DNA from: an uncultured Planctomycetaceae bacterium
GTDB taxonomy: Bacteria > Planctomycetota > Planctomycetia > Planctomycetales > Planctomycetaceae
NCBI GenBank assembly: GCA_903858815.1
Contig: CAIOKE010000022.1
Coordinates: 1-49,245 of the forward strand
Reading direction: 5' to 3'
DNA: 49,245 nt
The translations under genes were made by a program, and so were the position numbers. The notes under the pieces are model-generated. The model was not told the origin of the DNA. It saw only the letters and a program-made list of their open reading frames with translations, and did no database searches. Below, piece by piece: positions 8,206 to 17,776 of the stretch (position 1 is its first letter; the number at the start of each line of letters is the position of its first letter).

Positions 8206-8559
8206 ATGAACATGAAGCGTGTGCTTGTGGCGGTGCTGCTGCTGGGCAGTCTGCTGGCGGTATCGGGTCGGGCGCAGGCGGACGACGACCGTCATCATTC
8301 TCGATCTCGCAGCCGATCCGGTTTCGGGATCAGCTTGAGTTTCGGGAATGGGCCGAGCAGTTTCAGTGGTTCTTACGGTCGCGGTTCGGTGGGTGGTTTT
8401 GGTCGATCGGGCTTTGGCAGTCCGATCTACGGTGGTCCGATTTACGGGGTGCCGGTGTATTCGTATCCATCCTATCAGCCGGGCTATTATTCGGTGCCGG
8501 TTTTTGGTGGCGGGTTTGGTGGCGGTTATTCTCGTCACCATCACCGTCACTGTCGTTAA
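8206..8559 (+). CDS. Small secreted Gly/Ser/Tyr-rich protein with His-rich ends
   Basis: The product is 117 aa. It has a clear signal peptide (MNMKRVLVAVLLLGSLLAVSGRAQA) and a predicted cut after AQA at residue 25. The mature part begins DDDRHHSRSRSRSG. It continues as a low-complexity Gly/Ser/Phe/Tyr region (FGRSGFGSPIYGGPIYGVPV) and ends with a basic His cluster (SRHHHRHCR). A perfect AAGGAG ribosome-binding site lies 7 bases before the ATG. No enzymatic domain is visible. Composition suggests a disordered envelope or extracellular protein, and the clustered His could bind metal, but that is speculation. It is monocistronic, and the large cytochrome-type gene converges on it. Confidence 0.8.
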   Translation: MNMKRVLVAVLLLGSLLAVSGRAQADDDRHHSRSRSRSGFGISLSFGNGPSSFSGSYGRGSVGGFGRSGFGSPIYGGPIYGVPVYSYPSYQPGYYSVPVFGGGFGGGYSRHHHRHCR

Positions 8560-8613
8560 GCTGTGTGTGCCGAGTGCCTGGAACGGCGTCCGGGGAATCG
8601 TGAGTGGCGTAAT

Positions 8614-8639
8614 CCTGAGCCTGCGGAGTCGGGCTCAGG
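8614..8639. terminator. Hairpin between convergent genes, overlapping a stop codon
   Basis: CCTGAGCC (8614-8621) pairs perfectly with GGCTCAGG (8632-8639) around a 10-base loop. The minus-strand stop codon (8635-8637) lies inside the right arm. No T-tract follows on either side, so it is at best a Rho-independent-like bidirectional barrier. Confidence 0.45.
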
Positions 8640-11600
8640 GTTTCATCAGCATTTCGTCTAGGTTCAGGATGACACCAGCGGCAACCGTCATGGCGGCGGC
8701 ATCTTCTGGTTTCATTCCTGTCGGCAGTGGTCCGAGGGGATCGGTGGCGAAGGTGATTGCGGCGGTCGGGTCCTGTGCGTAGCTGGTGCGAGCATCTTCG
8801 AAGAGTGCTTTCAGTTCCTGCAGTTCTGCGGGCGTTGCCGATCGAATGAGTGCTGTCTGCATGCCGCTGGCCAGCTGCTGTTCGATAGATCCGGGTGTTT
8901 CGAGCATCCTGCGAGCGAGTGCCTGGGCGGCTTCGACGTAGACCGGGTCATTGAGTGTTACGAGGGCCTGCAGGGGGGTATTGGTGCGATTGCGTCGCAG
9001 TGTGCAGACTTCGCGATTGGGGGCATCGAAGGTGGCCATGGACGGGTAGGGGTTGGAGCGTCGCCACGTGGTGTAGAGTGCGCGTCGGTAGCGATCTTCA
9101 CCGGTGCTGGTCTGCCAGTCCGTGGAGCTGCCGAAGGCGGCTGAGAGTCCGAGGCTGGGCTGCGGTGGTTTGACAGGGGGGCCGTACATTTTGTGGCTGA
9201 GCAGGCCAGCGACAGCGAGTGCCTGGTCGCGAACTGTTTCCGAACGCAGACGAACTCGTGGCCCGCGGGCAAGCCAGCGATTATCGGAATCGATGCGGGC
9301 GGCTTCCGGGGTGACCAGTGAAGACTGTCGCCAGACTGCCGAGCTGACGATCAATCGCTGGATGGCTTTCAGATCCCAGCCTGAGTCCATGAGTTCGACG
9401 GCGAGCCAGTCGAGGAGTTCGGGGTGCGTGGGCAGCTCGCCCTGTGACCCGAATTCTTCGGATGTGAGTACGATGCCGCGTCCAAACAGCTCTTCCCACA
9501 GGCGATTGACCTGGACGCGAGCGGTCAGTGGGTTGTCTCGGCTGACGAGCCAGCGAGCGAACTGCAGTCGGGCTGGTTGTTCAGCCGTCTGGAGTGGATG
9601 GAAGACTGCGGGAACTCCGACATCGACATCCGGTCCTTTATCGAGGTAGTTGCCGCGGAACTGCAGTTGTGTGCGACGGCGTTTGTCTGCGGGCAGTTCG
9701 CGCATGACCAGCACGGAGCCTTCGGGCTTCATGACGACCAGTTCTTTCTGCAGCTGAGTGAGTTCGCTGCGTTCAGCGGCAAGTTCCGGGGCTGCGTTGG
9801 TGCGGTACCAGGTTGCGAGTTGTGCGGTTTGTTCGGCAGTTCGCTGTGGTGCCGGGGATTCCAGCAGAGTGATGATGCTGGCGGGGACTTTGGTGCGTGC
9901 AACGGCTGCAGTGTTTGCGGTGGCGTGGAGTTGGAATTTGCCGAGCAGGTGGCCGGCATAGGGCGAGTTCTGTTCGATGGTCAGCCGCAGGATTCCGCCG
10001 TCCTGCAGTGGCAGTGCGTCTGCCAGTGCGAGTACGAGTTCGTGGCTGACGGTGGTGACTCCGCCGACGGCCCAGCCATTTTCCGGTTCAGTTTTTCCAT
10101 CGAGGACTTCTTCCGGCAGGAAGCCATCCTGCGAGAAGTCTGCGGCGGCGGCAGCGAGGCGGATGTTCCGACTGTTTCCGGGGGTGACTTCCACGGATGG
10201 TCGCGGTGCTTCTGCGACGGTGCGACTGGAGACTTCGTTTCGCTGTTCATCCAGCAGAGTGATGGTGAAATCGGCGAGCCGTGACTGGAGGTTATTATCG
10301 GTGCGATTCCAGACGATGATTTTTTCGACGGGGACGGCCGTTTGCAGATCGATTTCCCACCATGGGGCATCGGAGATGGCTGTATGGGTTACGGATTTCC
10401 TGAGGAAGTCACCGTTTGTGTTTCCGTCGATGGCCAGTTCTGCTGGTCCATTGAAATCGGTGGTGCTTTGGGAGGCTTTGCCTTTGGGTGCGATGTTCAG
10501 TCCCTGTGAGATGACCTGCACCTCTGCGAGAGAGAGGATGCGAGACTTGCCTGGTATCGCGATGCGTACGAAGCGAGCGGCGGGTGCGGCGTTGTTCTCA
10601 GGCAGCCATTCTGCGCGGACTTCGGTGACGACGAAATTGCCACCACCAAGCCCGGCACCGTTGCCTGGCAGTTCGGTCGTTGGCTGGGTCTGCAGTCGCA
10701 GTGCTGCGAGGGGTTGTTCGCCGAATGTCTGTCGCAGGGCCGTCAGTGGCAGATCAACGACATACACGTCTTTCTCTGCTGGTTGTGAGATGAGGATGGT
10801 GCCATTGGGTTGGATTTGTGCGGGTTGACCGCTGGAGCGGTTGAGTTGAGAGGGCGCGAGTGGGGCCCAGTCGATGGGTTTCTGCAGGGAATTTTCCCAG
10901 GTCTGCTGTGAGGCTTCGAGGGCTGCGGTGCTGGCGGTGAACAGCTGTCGGATTGCGGTCTGGCGTTGTTCGATTTCTGAGCGGCGCTGTTTCTGTGTCT
11001 GGGTGAAGAACTGCAATTTGGGGGAGTCATCACCGCGGTCAGCGTCTTCCGTATTGTTGAGCACAGCGAAGACTTTGAAGTATTCTTCCTGGGACAGTGG
11101 GTCGTATTTGTGGTTGTGGCATTGGGCGCAACTGAACGTCGAGCCCATCCAGACGGCCATCGTTGTGTTGACTCGATCAACAACGGCGACGTTGCGGAAT
11201 TCTTCGTCCTGGGTGCCACCTTCGTTATTGGTCATGGTGTTGCGGTGGAAGGCGGTGGCGATGAGTTGATCTTCGGTGGGGTTCGGCAGCAGGTCACCGG
11301 CCAACTGTTCGAGGGTGAACTGATCGAACGGCATTCCGGAGTTGAAGGCGCGAATGACCCAGTCGCGATAGGGCCACATGGTGCGAGCGGGGTCATCGGC
11401 ATAGCCGGAGGAGTCCGCATAGCGGGCGAGGTCGAGCCATTTGCAGGCCCAGTATTCGCCGTATTCGGGGCGTTGCAGCAGGTGTTCGATGAGTTCCTGC
11501 CACGCGTGGTCGTTGATTTCAGTGTTGGAACCGGCTGGGCTGAGCCGGGCCAGCCATGTGGTGGCTTCTGCCGGAGTGGGGGGCAGACCGATCAGGTCGA

Positions 11601-12162
11601 GGAAGACACGTCTCAGGAGGACGTTTGGGGGGGCCTGTGCCTGCGGCTGCAGGCCGTGCTGCTGCATGGTGTGCAGGGCAAAGTTGTCGATGGGAGTGCG
11701 GACCCAGGTTGCGTGCTGTTGAGCGGGCTGGGGAACAGCGGGACGCTGAGGCGGCGAGTAGGACCAGTGTCTGGCGAATTGAGCCCCGCCAGCGATCCAG
11801 CGTTCGAGGATCTGCTGTTCGGCAGCGGTCAGTGGCTGACCGAATTCGGGAGGTGGCATGCGAAGATCGTTGTCGGTGCTGTGAATTCGCTGCAGCAGTT
11901 CGCTTTCGGCGGGCTTACCGGGCGAGATCGCTGTTTTTCCGGATTCCAGTTTTGTGGTGGCTGACGCGGGGTCGTCCAGTCGCAGGCCGGCTTCACGCTG
12001 GCCGTCGTCCGGTCCGTGGCAGGCGAGGCAGCGATTGGAGAGGATTGGGCGGACGTCACGATTGAAGTCTACGGCCGGGGCTGTTGAGCTGGTGGTTTGT
12101 GCTGCCAGCGGGCTGGCAGTGAGCAGCAGGGCAAGAACCGTCAGGAAGCGAGTGGATTTCAT
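8635..12162 (-). CDS. PSCyt1-DUF1549-DUF1553 protein with discoidin-like insert
   Basis: The product is 1175 aa and secreted ([22 protein letters not shown]). The N-terminal planctomycete cytochrome domain carries the heme motif in [16 protein letters not shown] (about 40-55). DUF1549 follows, with [32 protein letters not shown] and a second CxxCH in [13 protein letters not shown] long middle region includes an F5/8 type C-like domain ([20 protein letters not shown] to [20 protein letters not shown]), a fold that usually binds carbohydrate. DUF1553 ends the protein ([57 protein letters not shown]). Length exceeds the 837-aa paralogue at 17777-20290, mostly through this insert. The family is thought to act in the envelope, perhaps in polysaccharide use. 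No DUF1501 partner is adjacent. Confidence 0.9.
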   Translation of the reverse strand: MKSTRFLTVLALLLTASPLAAQTTSSTAPAVDFNRDVRPILSNRCLACHGPDDGQREAGLRLDDPASATTKLESGKTAISPGKPAESELLQRIHSTDNDLRMPPPEFGQPLTAAEQQILERWIAGGAQFARHWSYSPPQRPAVPQPAQQHATWVRTPIDNFALHTMQQHGLQPQAQAPPNVLLRRVFLDLIGLPPTPAEATTWLARLSPAGSNTEINDHAWQELIEHLLQRPEYGEYWACKWLDLARYADSSGYADDPARTMWPYRDWVIRAFNSGMPFDQFTLEQLAGDLLPNPTEDQLIATAFHRNTMTNNEGGTQDEEFRNVAVVDRVNTTMAVWMGSTFSCAQCHNHKYDPLSQEEYFKVFAVLNNTEDADRGDDSPKLQFFTQTQKQRRSEIEQRQTAIRQLFTASTAALEASQQTWENSLQKPIDWAPLAPSQLNRSSGQPAQIQPNGTILISQPAEKDVYVVDLPLTALRQTFGEQPLAALRLQTQPTTELPGNGAGLGGGNFVVTEVRAEWLPENNAAPAARFVRIAIPGKSRILSLAEVQVISQGLNIAPKGKASQSTTDFNGPAELAIDGNTNGDFLRKSVTHTAISDAPWWEIDLQTAVPVEKIIVWNRTDNNLQSRLADFTITLLDEQRNEVSSRTVAEAPRPSVEVTPGNSRNIRLAAAAADFSQDGFLPEEVLDGKTEPENGWAVGGVTTVSHELVLALADALPLQDGGILRLTIEQNSPYAGHLLGKFQLHATANTAAVARTKVPASIITLLESPAPQRTAEQTAQLATWYRTNAAPELAAERSELTQLQKELVVMKPEGSVLVMRELPADKRRRTQLQFRGNYLDKGPDVDVGVPAVFHPLQTAEQPARLQFARWLVSRDNPLTARVQVNRLWEELFGRGIVLTSEEFGSQGELPTHPELLDWLAVELMDSGWDLKAIQRLIVSSAVWRQSSLVTPEAARIDSDNRWLARGPRVRLRSETVRDQALAVAGLLSHKMYGPPVKPPQPSLGLSAAFGSSTDWQTSTGEDRYRRALYTTWRRSNPYPSMATFDAPNREVCTLRRNRTNTPLQALVTLNDPVYVEAAQALARRMLETPGSIEQQLASGMQTALIRSATPAELQELKALFEDARTSYAQDPTAAITFATDPLGPLPTGMKPEDAAAMTVAAGVILNLDEMLMKP

Positions 12163-12374
12163 GCGGCACCGGTGGTGGGCGACAGAGCGGGAGGTCCGGG
12201 ACGACGGAACGTCGATGGGCTGAGTATATCGCGGAACGGCGGAGCATTCACCTGGAATTCAGCTGAATTCGGGCGGGGAAAACTTCGGACTGTGCGGCTT
12301 TCCTGTTATGTTCGGGGGCGGTCCGCCGGTTGGCGGCGAAAACTCAGAGTCCAATCGTGCAGGAAAGCGTGCAG

Positions 12375-13532
12375 ATGTTAACGGAGCAGGGTTGTCGGCA
12401 GCGTCGCAGTCGATTGTGGTCGCAGATTCCGGAAGAGCTTGAGTGGCTGCTGGTGGGGGACCCTCGGCACGTGCAGTATCTGTGCGGTTTTCGAATCAAT
12501 CCGCTCAGTTTTTCGGCAGATCAGCGGGCGTTGCTGCTGCTGAAGCGTGATGGGAAGTGTGTGCTGCTGGCGGATAATTTCACAAAACGGTCAGCTGGTG
12601 CTGCGTATTTTGTGGACGACGAAGTGATTACTCCGTGGTACACGCATCGTCGTTCGGTGGTCAGTCGGCATGAAGCACTGACTCAGGCCATCGCTGAGGC
12701 TCGACCGTACTGGTCCGGCAGCACGGGTTTGATTGAACCCGAAGGTCTGACCGAGATGTGTGCGGCGATGGTGGCGGAGGATGCGGCGTGGCAGTTTGCT
12801 GCTGACGAAGAAGAGACTCCGCGGACACTGGGTGATGTACTGCGTGAGCTGCGGCGGAGCAAGGATGGTGACGAGGTGGAGCTGCTGAAACGCTGCATGC
12901 GGGCGTGTGCGGCTGGGCACCGTCGAGCGATTGAAGTGATGGCACCAGGGCTGGGTGAACTGGATGTGTATCTGGAGGTGCAGCGAGCAGCTCAGCAGGA
13001 GGCTGGTGAACCGTGTGTGGTTTACGGTGACTTTCGTGCCACGCACGCGGCACTGCCGAAGGCTGGAGGTTTGCCGACCGACTACCGCCTGCGGGAGGGT
13101 GACCTGTTCATTCTGGATTACAGTGTGATCCTGCACGGGTATCGCAGTGATTTTACGAATACGCTGCCTGTGGGAATGGTGTCGTCGGCTGCCTCTGAGC
13201 AGCTGCAGGCCTGCCGGGAAACTCTGACAGCGACGGCGAAACTACTGCGTCCTGGAGCGGCGTGCAGAGAGTTGTGGCAGACGGCATCGTCGCTGCTGGA
13301 GCAGGCCGGGATGGGGCCGCTGGTGCATCACGCAGGACACGGTCTGGGACTGGAGCATCCTGAGCCTCCGATCCTGGTTTCGGAAAGCGCGGATGAGCTG
13401 CGAGTGGGTGATGTCGTGACTCTGGAACCCGGTTGCTATCGGGAGGGTGTAGGTGGCGTCCGGGTTGAAAACAATTATCTGATCACTGCGGACGGGTCTG
13501 AGCAGCTGAACGAGACACCGGGCGTCGGTTGA
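12375..13532 (+). CDS. M24 family metallopeptidase (Xaa-Pro aminopeptidase-like)
   Basis: The product is 385 aa from the ATG at 12375, which is preceded by AGGAAAG. A TTG at 12330 would add 15 residues. An N-terminal creatinase-like domain (about 1-150) precedes the pita-bread catalytic domain. The five metal ligands of M24 are visible: Asp in FILDYS, Asp in RSDFTNT, His in HHAGHGLGLEHPEPP, Glu in TLEPGCY and Glu in VRVENNYLI. The enzyme should remove N-terminal residues preceding proline in cytosolic peptides, although creatinase-type activities share the fold. It is monocistronic, diverges from the large cytochrome gene, and converges on the CpdA-like gene with about 50 bases between. Confidence 0.87.
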   Translation: MLTEQGCRQRRSRLWSQIPEELEWLLVGDPRHVQYLCGFRINPLSFSADQRALLLLKRDGKCVLLADNFTKRSAGAAYFVDDEVITPWYTHRRSVVSRHEALTQAIAEARPYWSGSTGLIEPEGLTEMCAAMVAEDAAWQFAADEEETPRTLGDVLRELRRSKDGDEVELLKRCMRACAAGHRRAIEVMAPGLGELDVYLEVQRAAQQEAGEPCVVYGDFRATHAALPKAGGLPTDYRLREGDLFILDYSVILHGYRSDFTNTLPVGMVSSAASEQLQACRETLTATAKLLRPGAACRELWQTASSLLEQAGMGPLVHHAGHGLGLEHPEPPILVSESADELRVGDVVTLEPGCYREGVGGVRVENNYLITADGSEQLNETPGVG

Positions 13533-13583
13533 GGGGCTGGTGGTGTTCCGTCGCAATGGTGTTTCTTTGCTGCGCGGCGTTGT

Positions 13584-14369
13584 TCAGTGAGTGATGGGGA
13601 TGGAGGGTGTGCTGATCCGCTGAATTTCGGTGGTATAGCCACCGGGGGTCAGGTCGATGATGCGGAACCCGGGACAGCCGGGTACGAATTTGGGAGTCTC
13701 ACTGTCGGGTGCGAACTGGATGCCGGTGGAGGGCGTTGTGCGGACAGCGGCCGAAGCCAGCTGGCCGTGAAATTCGTGGTGTACGTGTCCGCAGCAGATC
13801 AGTTGAATGCGTGGTTCGGCGGTGCACAGCTCAGCAAGAAGTTCCCGACCAGCGAGGCCAATCGCATCCATCCAGACGCTGTTCAGCAGGACCGGCGGGT
13901 GATGCATGAACACAGCGCAGCGGCTGGCCGAACTGGTCTGCAGCCGGCTGCGGATCTGGTCCACCTGTGCGGCAGAGAGACTGCCGGCCACGGCCCCGGG
14001 GACGTGAGTATCCAGTCCGAGGCACAGCCATCCGGCGGCTTCGAAATCAAACTGGATCGGCTGATCAGCGGTGCCACTGATGCGATCCTGGAAGACTGTG
14101 CGCAGGACTGCACGATCGTCGTGGTTTCCGGGGACCTGCCAGAGTCGATCGAGCCATGGTGTCAGCAGGGATCGAACGGCGGTGTAGCTTTCGGGCAGTT
14201 CATCATGGGTATGATCACCGGTGATGATCAGTGCATCGGGCTGCGGTGTGAGTTGTTGCAGCTGATGGATGACCAGTTCCAGAAACCGAAAAGGGGGCAC
14301 TCCTTTCAGCAGAGCATCGGGATCACGGAACACGTGCAGATCTGTCAGCTGAACGATGCGAAATGTCAT
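13584..14369 (-). CDS. CpdA-like calcineurin-type phosphodiesterase
   Basis: The product is 261 aa. It carries the metallophosphoesterase motifs in order: QLTDLHVF (D-x-H), ITGDHTHDE (GD), VPGNHDD (GNHD), FMHHPPV (H) and CCGHVHHEFHG (GHxH). This set and length fit class III 3',5'-cyclic-AMP phosphodiesterases such as CpdA, with two metal ions in the active site. Other phosphodiester substrates are possible. It begins 30 bases after the stop of the unknown 447-aa gene on the same strand, so the pair is probably one operon. There is no signal peptide; the location should be cytosolic. Confidence 0.82.
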   Translation of the reverse strand: MTFRIVQLTDLHVFRDPDALLKGVPPFRFLELVIHQLQQLTPQPDALIITGDHTHDELPESYTAVRSLLTPWLDRLWQVPGNHDDRAVLRTVFQDRISGTADQPIQFDFEAAGWLCLGLDTHVPGAVAGSLSAAQVDQIRSRLQTSSASRCAVFMHHPPVLLNSVWMDAIGLAGRELLAELCTAEPRIQLICCGHVHHEFHGQLASAAVRTTPSTGIQFAPDSETPKFVPGCPGFRIIDLTPGGYTTEIQRISTPSIPITH

Positions 14370-14399
14370 GGTGAGTCCGGCAGCAGATGGTGGAGTGTG

Positions 14400-15743
14400 T
14401 CAGTTTGAGATGTGGATTCGTCGCGGATCGGTGCGATGGATAATTTCGGTGATTCCGGTCTGATTGAAGCCTCGATAGCCATCATTTCGTTCAAGGATTT
14501 CCAGATGTGAACCGGGGGCCCCTGCGGTGCGAAAGGTGTCCGCCTGTTCGGCGGTGATCAGGTGCAGATGCAGCAGTTTCTGCAGTCGTGATTCCTGAAC
14601 GGTCCAGCGTTCGGGTTCGGTGAAGCATTGTCGCAGGAACGAGAAGTCGGTGAAGGGTTTCATGCTGTTGATACCCAGTTCTGCCAGTTGCTGTCGCGCA
14701 CCGTCGAAGCTGAACTGGCATTCGAGGTGGTGCATGCCGGCGGCGAACAGTGCTTCGCCATGCAGGCCACACCACAGGCCGATGGTTCCGAGTGCTGTGG
14801 CGGGGGCCAGCTGCTGATGGGCAAAATCGCCGGCAAGTTCCGCTTCTGTGAGATCAACATCAGCGAAGATGACAACAGGTGAGACGGGATGTTCGAGTAC
14901 CTGAGCTCCCCAGCCGGCATTGTGCCCTGGATAGAATCGTTCGCGGCAGATAAATCCAAGCTGTTCAAAGAGGGCGATCATGGGGGCGAAGCAGACGCGG
15001 CTGCTGCGATAGGTGTGGTGATCGTGGTTGCCCCAGCCCATGCCGAGGGCGGCTTGTCGCATGAACTGCACGCGAGCCGCACGGTTCCGCCCCTGCCAGA
15101 AGGCACGTTCAGCTTCAAAAAACAGGTCACAGGTGACGTCGCGTCCGACGAGCTGAATGGCGGATGTGAGCAGCTGCTGGAGACTGGTGAAGGCGGCTTC
15201 ATGAGAGTCGAATTCTCGAGGTCGCAGTCGGAGCTGGTCAGCGGTCTGGCAAATCTGCTGCTTCTGCTGGTCTGACAGCTGCGACGGGGGGCGACGAATG
15301 CTGCAGCCACGGTGTTCGATGACACCGAAACTGACAGTGGATGATTCGGCAGTGGTGATCCATGCCTGTCGCAGCAGATCGCCGGCCTGTCCGAGGACTG
15401 CGATGGGGAACCGGTGACTGCAGGCGACAGCGAAGTCGCTGACGGAATCGACTCGCAGCACGACGATTCTGCGGCCGGAGACGCAGACCGGGGGCAGCAG
15501 GGCCGCCGGATGCTGGTACCAGCCGTCGGCAGCCAGTTGAAAACCGGCATCGAGCAGTCCGGCAGCGGTGGGAACGTGAAGATAATCGACCCAGTCGGCC
15601 AGCCGGGTGCCTGTGGAGGTGTGCAGCAGGTCTGCGAAGTTCCGGAGGACTGCATTTTCGGAGCTGCAGTGAGCGAGTGTCTGAGTAACCCACGCGGCAC
15701 CAGCGGGCTGAGGTTCCCAGTGAGTATTCAGACCTGCATTCAT
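14400..15743 (-). CDS. Uncharacterised protein, possible VOC-fold oxygenase relative
   Basis: The product is 447 aa, soluble, with no signal peptide. I do not recognise the family firmly. It contains conserved-looking blocks: MGWGNHDHHTYRSSRVCFAP, LFEQLGFICRERFYPG, WGAQVLEHPVSP, and a C-terminal LEILERNDGYRGFNQTG. The His-rich block, a helix ending in LGF, and a strand ending in LEHP resemble the metal-binding pattern of vicinal-oxygen-chelate proteins, in the manner of HglS/DUF1338 enzymes. That is a weak, pattern-level resemblance. AGAGG lies just before the ATG. It precedes the CpdA-like gene by 30 bases, suggesting a two-gene operon. Confidence 0.65.
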   Translation of the reverse strand: MNAGLNTHWEPQPAGAAWVTQTLAHCSSENAVLRNFADLLHTSTGTRLADWVDYLHVPTAAGLLDAGFQLAADGWYQHPAALLPPVCVSGRRIVVLRVDSVSDFAVACSHRFPIAVLGQAGDLLRQAWITTAESSTVSFGVIEHRGCSIRRPPSQLSDQQKQQICQTADQLRLRPREFDSHEAAFTSLQQLLTSAIQLVGRDVTCDLFFEAERAFWQGRNRAARVQFMRQAALGMGWGNHDHHTYRSSRVCFAPMIALFEQLGFICRERFYPGHNAGWGAQVLEHPVSPVVIFADVDLTEAELAGDFAHQQLAPATALGTIGLWCGLHGEALFAAGMHHLECQFSFDGARQQLAELGINSMKPFTDFSFLRQCFTEPERWTVQESRLQKLLHLHLITAEQADTFRTAGAPGSHLEILERNDGYRGFNQTGITEIIHRTDPRRIHISN

Positions 15744-15942
15744 TGCCGCAACCTCTGTCTTTGTTGTAATCGCTGCAGTCGGCAGGTGCCGTGAGGTGGC
15801 CCGTAAACTGCCCTGTTGGATCTTCGCATCCAGCGGTGAGGACTTCCAGAGTCCGTCCCGCTGATTCTCTCAACTCGGCAGTCAGGATGCCCGAAGCAGG
15901 ACTGAATTGAGGGCTTCCATCGTCTGATTCGGGCGAACCGCG

Positions 15943-16323
15943 ATGCTGTATATTGCTGCGACTTTGCTGCTGCTGCTGACTGCGTGGATCATTTTCGGCT
16001 GGATTGTGACCGAGTCGTGGAACGTGCGCTGGCTGAAAAACTGGCTGGCGGTGCTTTCGGTTTGTCTGCTGGTGCTGATCTTTGGTGGCGGGGGCGTTTA
16101 TGTGACTCGCAAAGTGCTGCTGGCACAGCAGCGACGCAGCATCGAGGAATTCGTGAGGCAATTGAATGCCCGGATTCAGGAGGGGCGTTCTGAAGACGCA
16201 CTGGAGGCGATTCGGATTATGGCCGAGGGTCCGGCGGACGGGTCTGCGTGGAGCAGTGATCCGCTGCAGCGGATGAGCGAAGTGCAGTCGAATCTGCGGG
16301 CGGGTGGCAGCGAACGGCTGTGA
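15943..16323 (+). CDS. Small membrane protein of unknown function
   Basis: The product is 126 aa. Two hydrophobic segments are clear: residues 1-22 (MLYIAATLLLLLTAWIIFGW) and about 35-58 (WLAVLSVCLLVLIFGGGGVYV). A charged, helical C-terminal half follows (RRSIEEFVRQLNARIQEGRS), probably cytoplasmic. The last 30 residues are Ser/Gly-rich. I recognise no family. It stands alone between the unknown-protein gene, from which it diverges, and the DUF1501 gene, which converges on it. The good hydrophobic pattern and the lack of any competing frame argue that it is real. Confidence 0.65.
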   Translation: MLYIAATLLLLLTAWIIFGWIVTESWNVRWLKNWLAVLSVCLLVLIFGGGGVYVTRKVLLAQQRRSIEEFVRQLNARIQEGRSEDALEAIRIMAEGPADGSAWSSDPLQRMSEVQSNLRAGGSERL

Positions 16324-16366
16324 TGGAAGCGTGAGTTTCGGGCCGGACAGGGGCGGCTGTCAGACG

Positions 16367-17764
16367 CTAACTGAAGACGGCGTGGTGGACTTTGCCGGCC
16401 ACATCGGTCAGTCGAAAATCGCGTCCCGCATAACGGTACGTCAGGCATTCGTGATCCATGCCCAGCAGGTGCAGCAGAGTGGCGTGGACATCGTGAATAT
16501 GCATGGGGTTTTCGGCTGCGTAGTAGCCGTATTCATCGGTGGCCCCATAGCGAGTCCCGCCGCGGACCCCGCCACCCGCCATCCACATGGTAAAGCCTTC
16601 GGGGTTATGGTCTCGACCATCTGTGGTGCCCTGAGCAGTGGGTGTGCGACCGAATTCACCACCCCACAGAACGAGCGTATCTTCCAGCAGGCCGCGCTGT
16701 TTCAGGTCTGTGAGCAGTCCGGCAATCGGGCGATCCACTTCAAGGGCATTTTTGGTATGGCCTTTGCGGAGGTCACCGTGCTGATCCCACTGTACGAAAG
16801 CGTCACTGTGAGTCACCTGAATAAAGCGGACACCGGCTTCAGCGAACCGCCGCGCCATCAGGCACTGGCGAGCGAAGTTTTCGGTGACTTTGTCATGCAG
16901 TCCGTAGAGATCCTGAGTTTGCTGAGTTTCCAGTGAGAGGTCCTGCAGTCGGGGCATTTCCGACTGCATGCGGAATGCCAGTTCGTAGGATTGAATTCGC
17001 GCTTCCAGTGCTGTTTCAGCGGGATTCTGCTGCAACTGTTTTTCATTCAGCTGGCGCAACAGATCCAGTTGTGTGCGCTGGGCAGCGGTGGACCAGCGGG
17101 GATTGGCAATGTAGCGAACAGCCGCGGCTGTGGCCGGCTGACTGGCGACACCCAGCGGAATGCCCTGGCTTTGAGCCGGCAGAAAGGCAGATCCCCAGTT
17201 GTTGCGTCCGCCGTGTGCGAGCGTGGGGCAGATGGTGATAAATGCCGGCAGGTTCTGATTTTCAGTCCCCAGACCGTAGCTGACCCACGCTCCCATACTG
17301 GGACGCACGAAGTTGTCACTGCCTGTATGCAGTTTCAGGGCAGCACCGCCGTGAGCCGCATTTGTGCCGTGGCAGGAATTCAGGAAGCAGATGTCATCCA
17401 CACAGCGAGCGACGTTGGGAAACAGCTCACTGACAGGGATGCCACTGTCGCCATGCTGCCGAAACCTCCATGGTGAACCCAGCAGGTTCCCGGTGGGAGC
17501 GAACTGGACTCGAGGTTTGGCGAAGGGCAGGGTCTTTCCGTCATCCTGCTGCAGTTTCGGCTTATAGTCGAAGGTGTCGACCTGTGAAGGGCCGCCCTTC
17601 ATGAACATGAAGATGACACGTTTGGCGCGAGGCTGGAAGTGGAACGGGCTGTGCCCGGCATCAGCAGCGGCTGCAGCGTGCAGCAGAGCTGAGCAGGCGG
17701 TGCTGCCGAAACCGACAGCGGCGGACTGCAGAGCTCGACGTCGACTGAAACCGAATTCCGTCAT
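16367..17764 (-). CDS. DUF1501 family Tat-exported protein
   Basis: The product is 465 aa with a twin-arginine signal (FSRRRALQSAAVGFGSTACS). DUF1501 proteins belong to the alkaline-phosphatase/sulfatase-like superfamily. Visible blocks are KRVIFMFMKGGPSQVDTFD, FLNSCHGTNAAHGGAALKLH, PSMGAWVSYGLGTENQNLP, RRFAEAGVRFIQVTHSDAF, LVLWGGEFGRTPTAQG, GRDHNPEGFTMWMAGGG and MHIHDVHATLLHLLGMDH. These hold the expected metal-ligand Asp/His residues, but the biochemical activity of the family is not established. It follows the PSCyt1/DUF1549/DUF1553 gene by 12 bases, the usual planctomycete pairing, so the two products probably act together in the envelope. Export should require the Tat system, whose TatC is encoded nearby. 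Confidence 0.92.
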   Translation of the reverse strand: MTEFGFSRRRALQSAAVGFGSTACSALLHAAAAADAGHSPFHFQPRAKRVIFMFMKGGPSQVDTFDYKPKLQQDDGKTLPFAKPRVQFAPTGNLLGSPWRFRQHGDSGIPVSELFPNVARCVDDICFLNSCHGTNAAHGGAALKLHTGSDNFVRPSMGAWVSYGLGTENQNLPAFITICPTLAHGGRNNWGSAFLPAQSQGIPLGVASQPATAAAVRYIANPRWSTAAQRTQLDLLRQLNEKQLQQNPAETALEARIQSYELAFRMQSEMPRLQDLSLETQQTQDLYGLHDKVTENFARQCLMARRFAEAGVRFIQVTHSDAFVQWDQHGDLRKGHTKNALEVDRPIAGLLTDLKQRGLLEDTLVLWGGEFGRTPTAQGTTDGRDHNPEGFTMWMAGGGVRGGTRYGATDEYGYYAAENPMHIHDVHATLLHLLGMDHECLTYRYAGRDFRLTDVAGKVHHAVFS

Positions 17765-17776
17765 GACAGCACCTGT

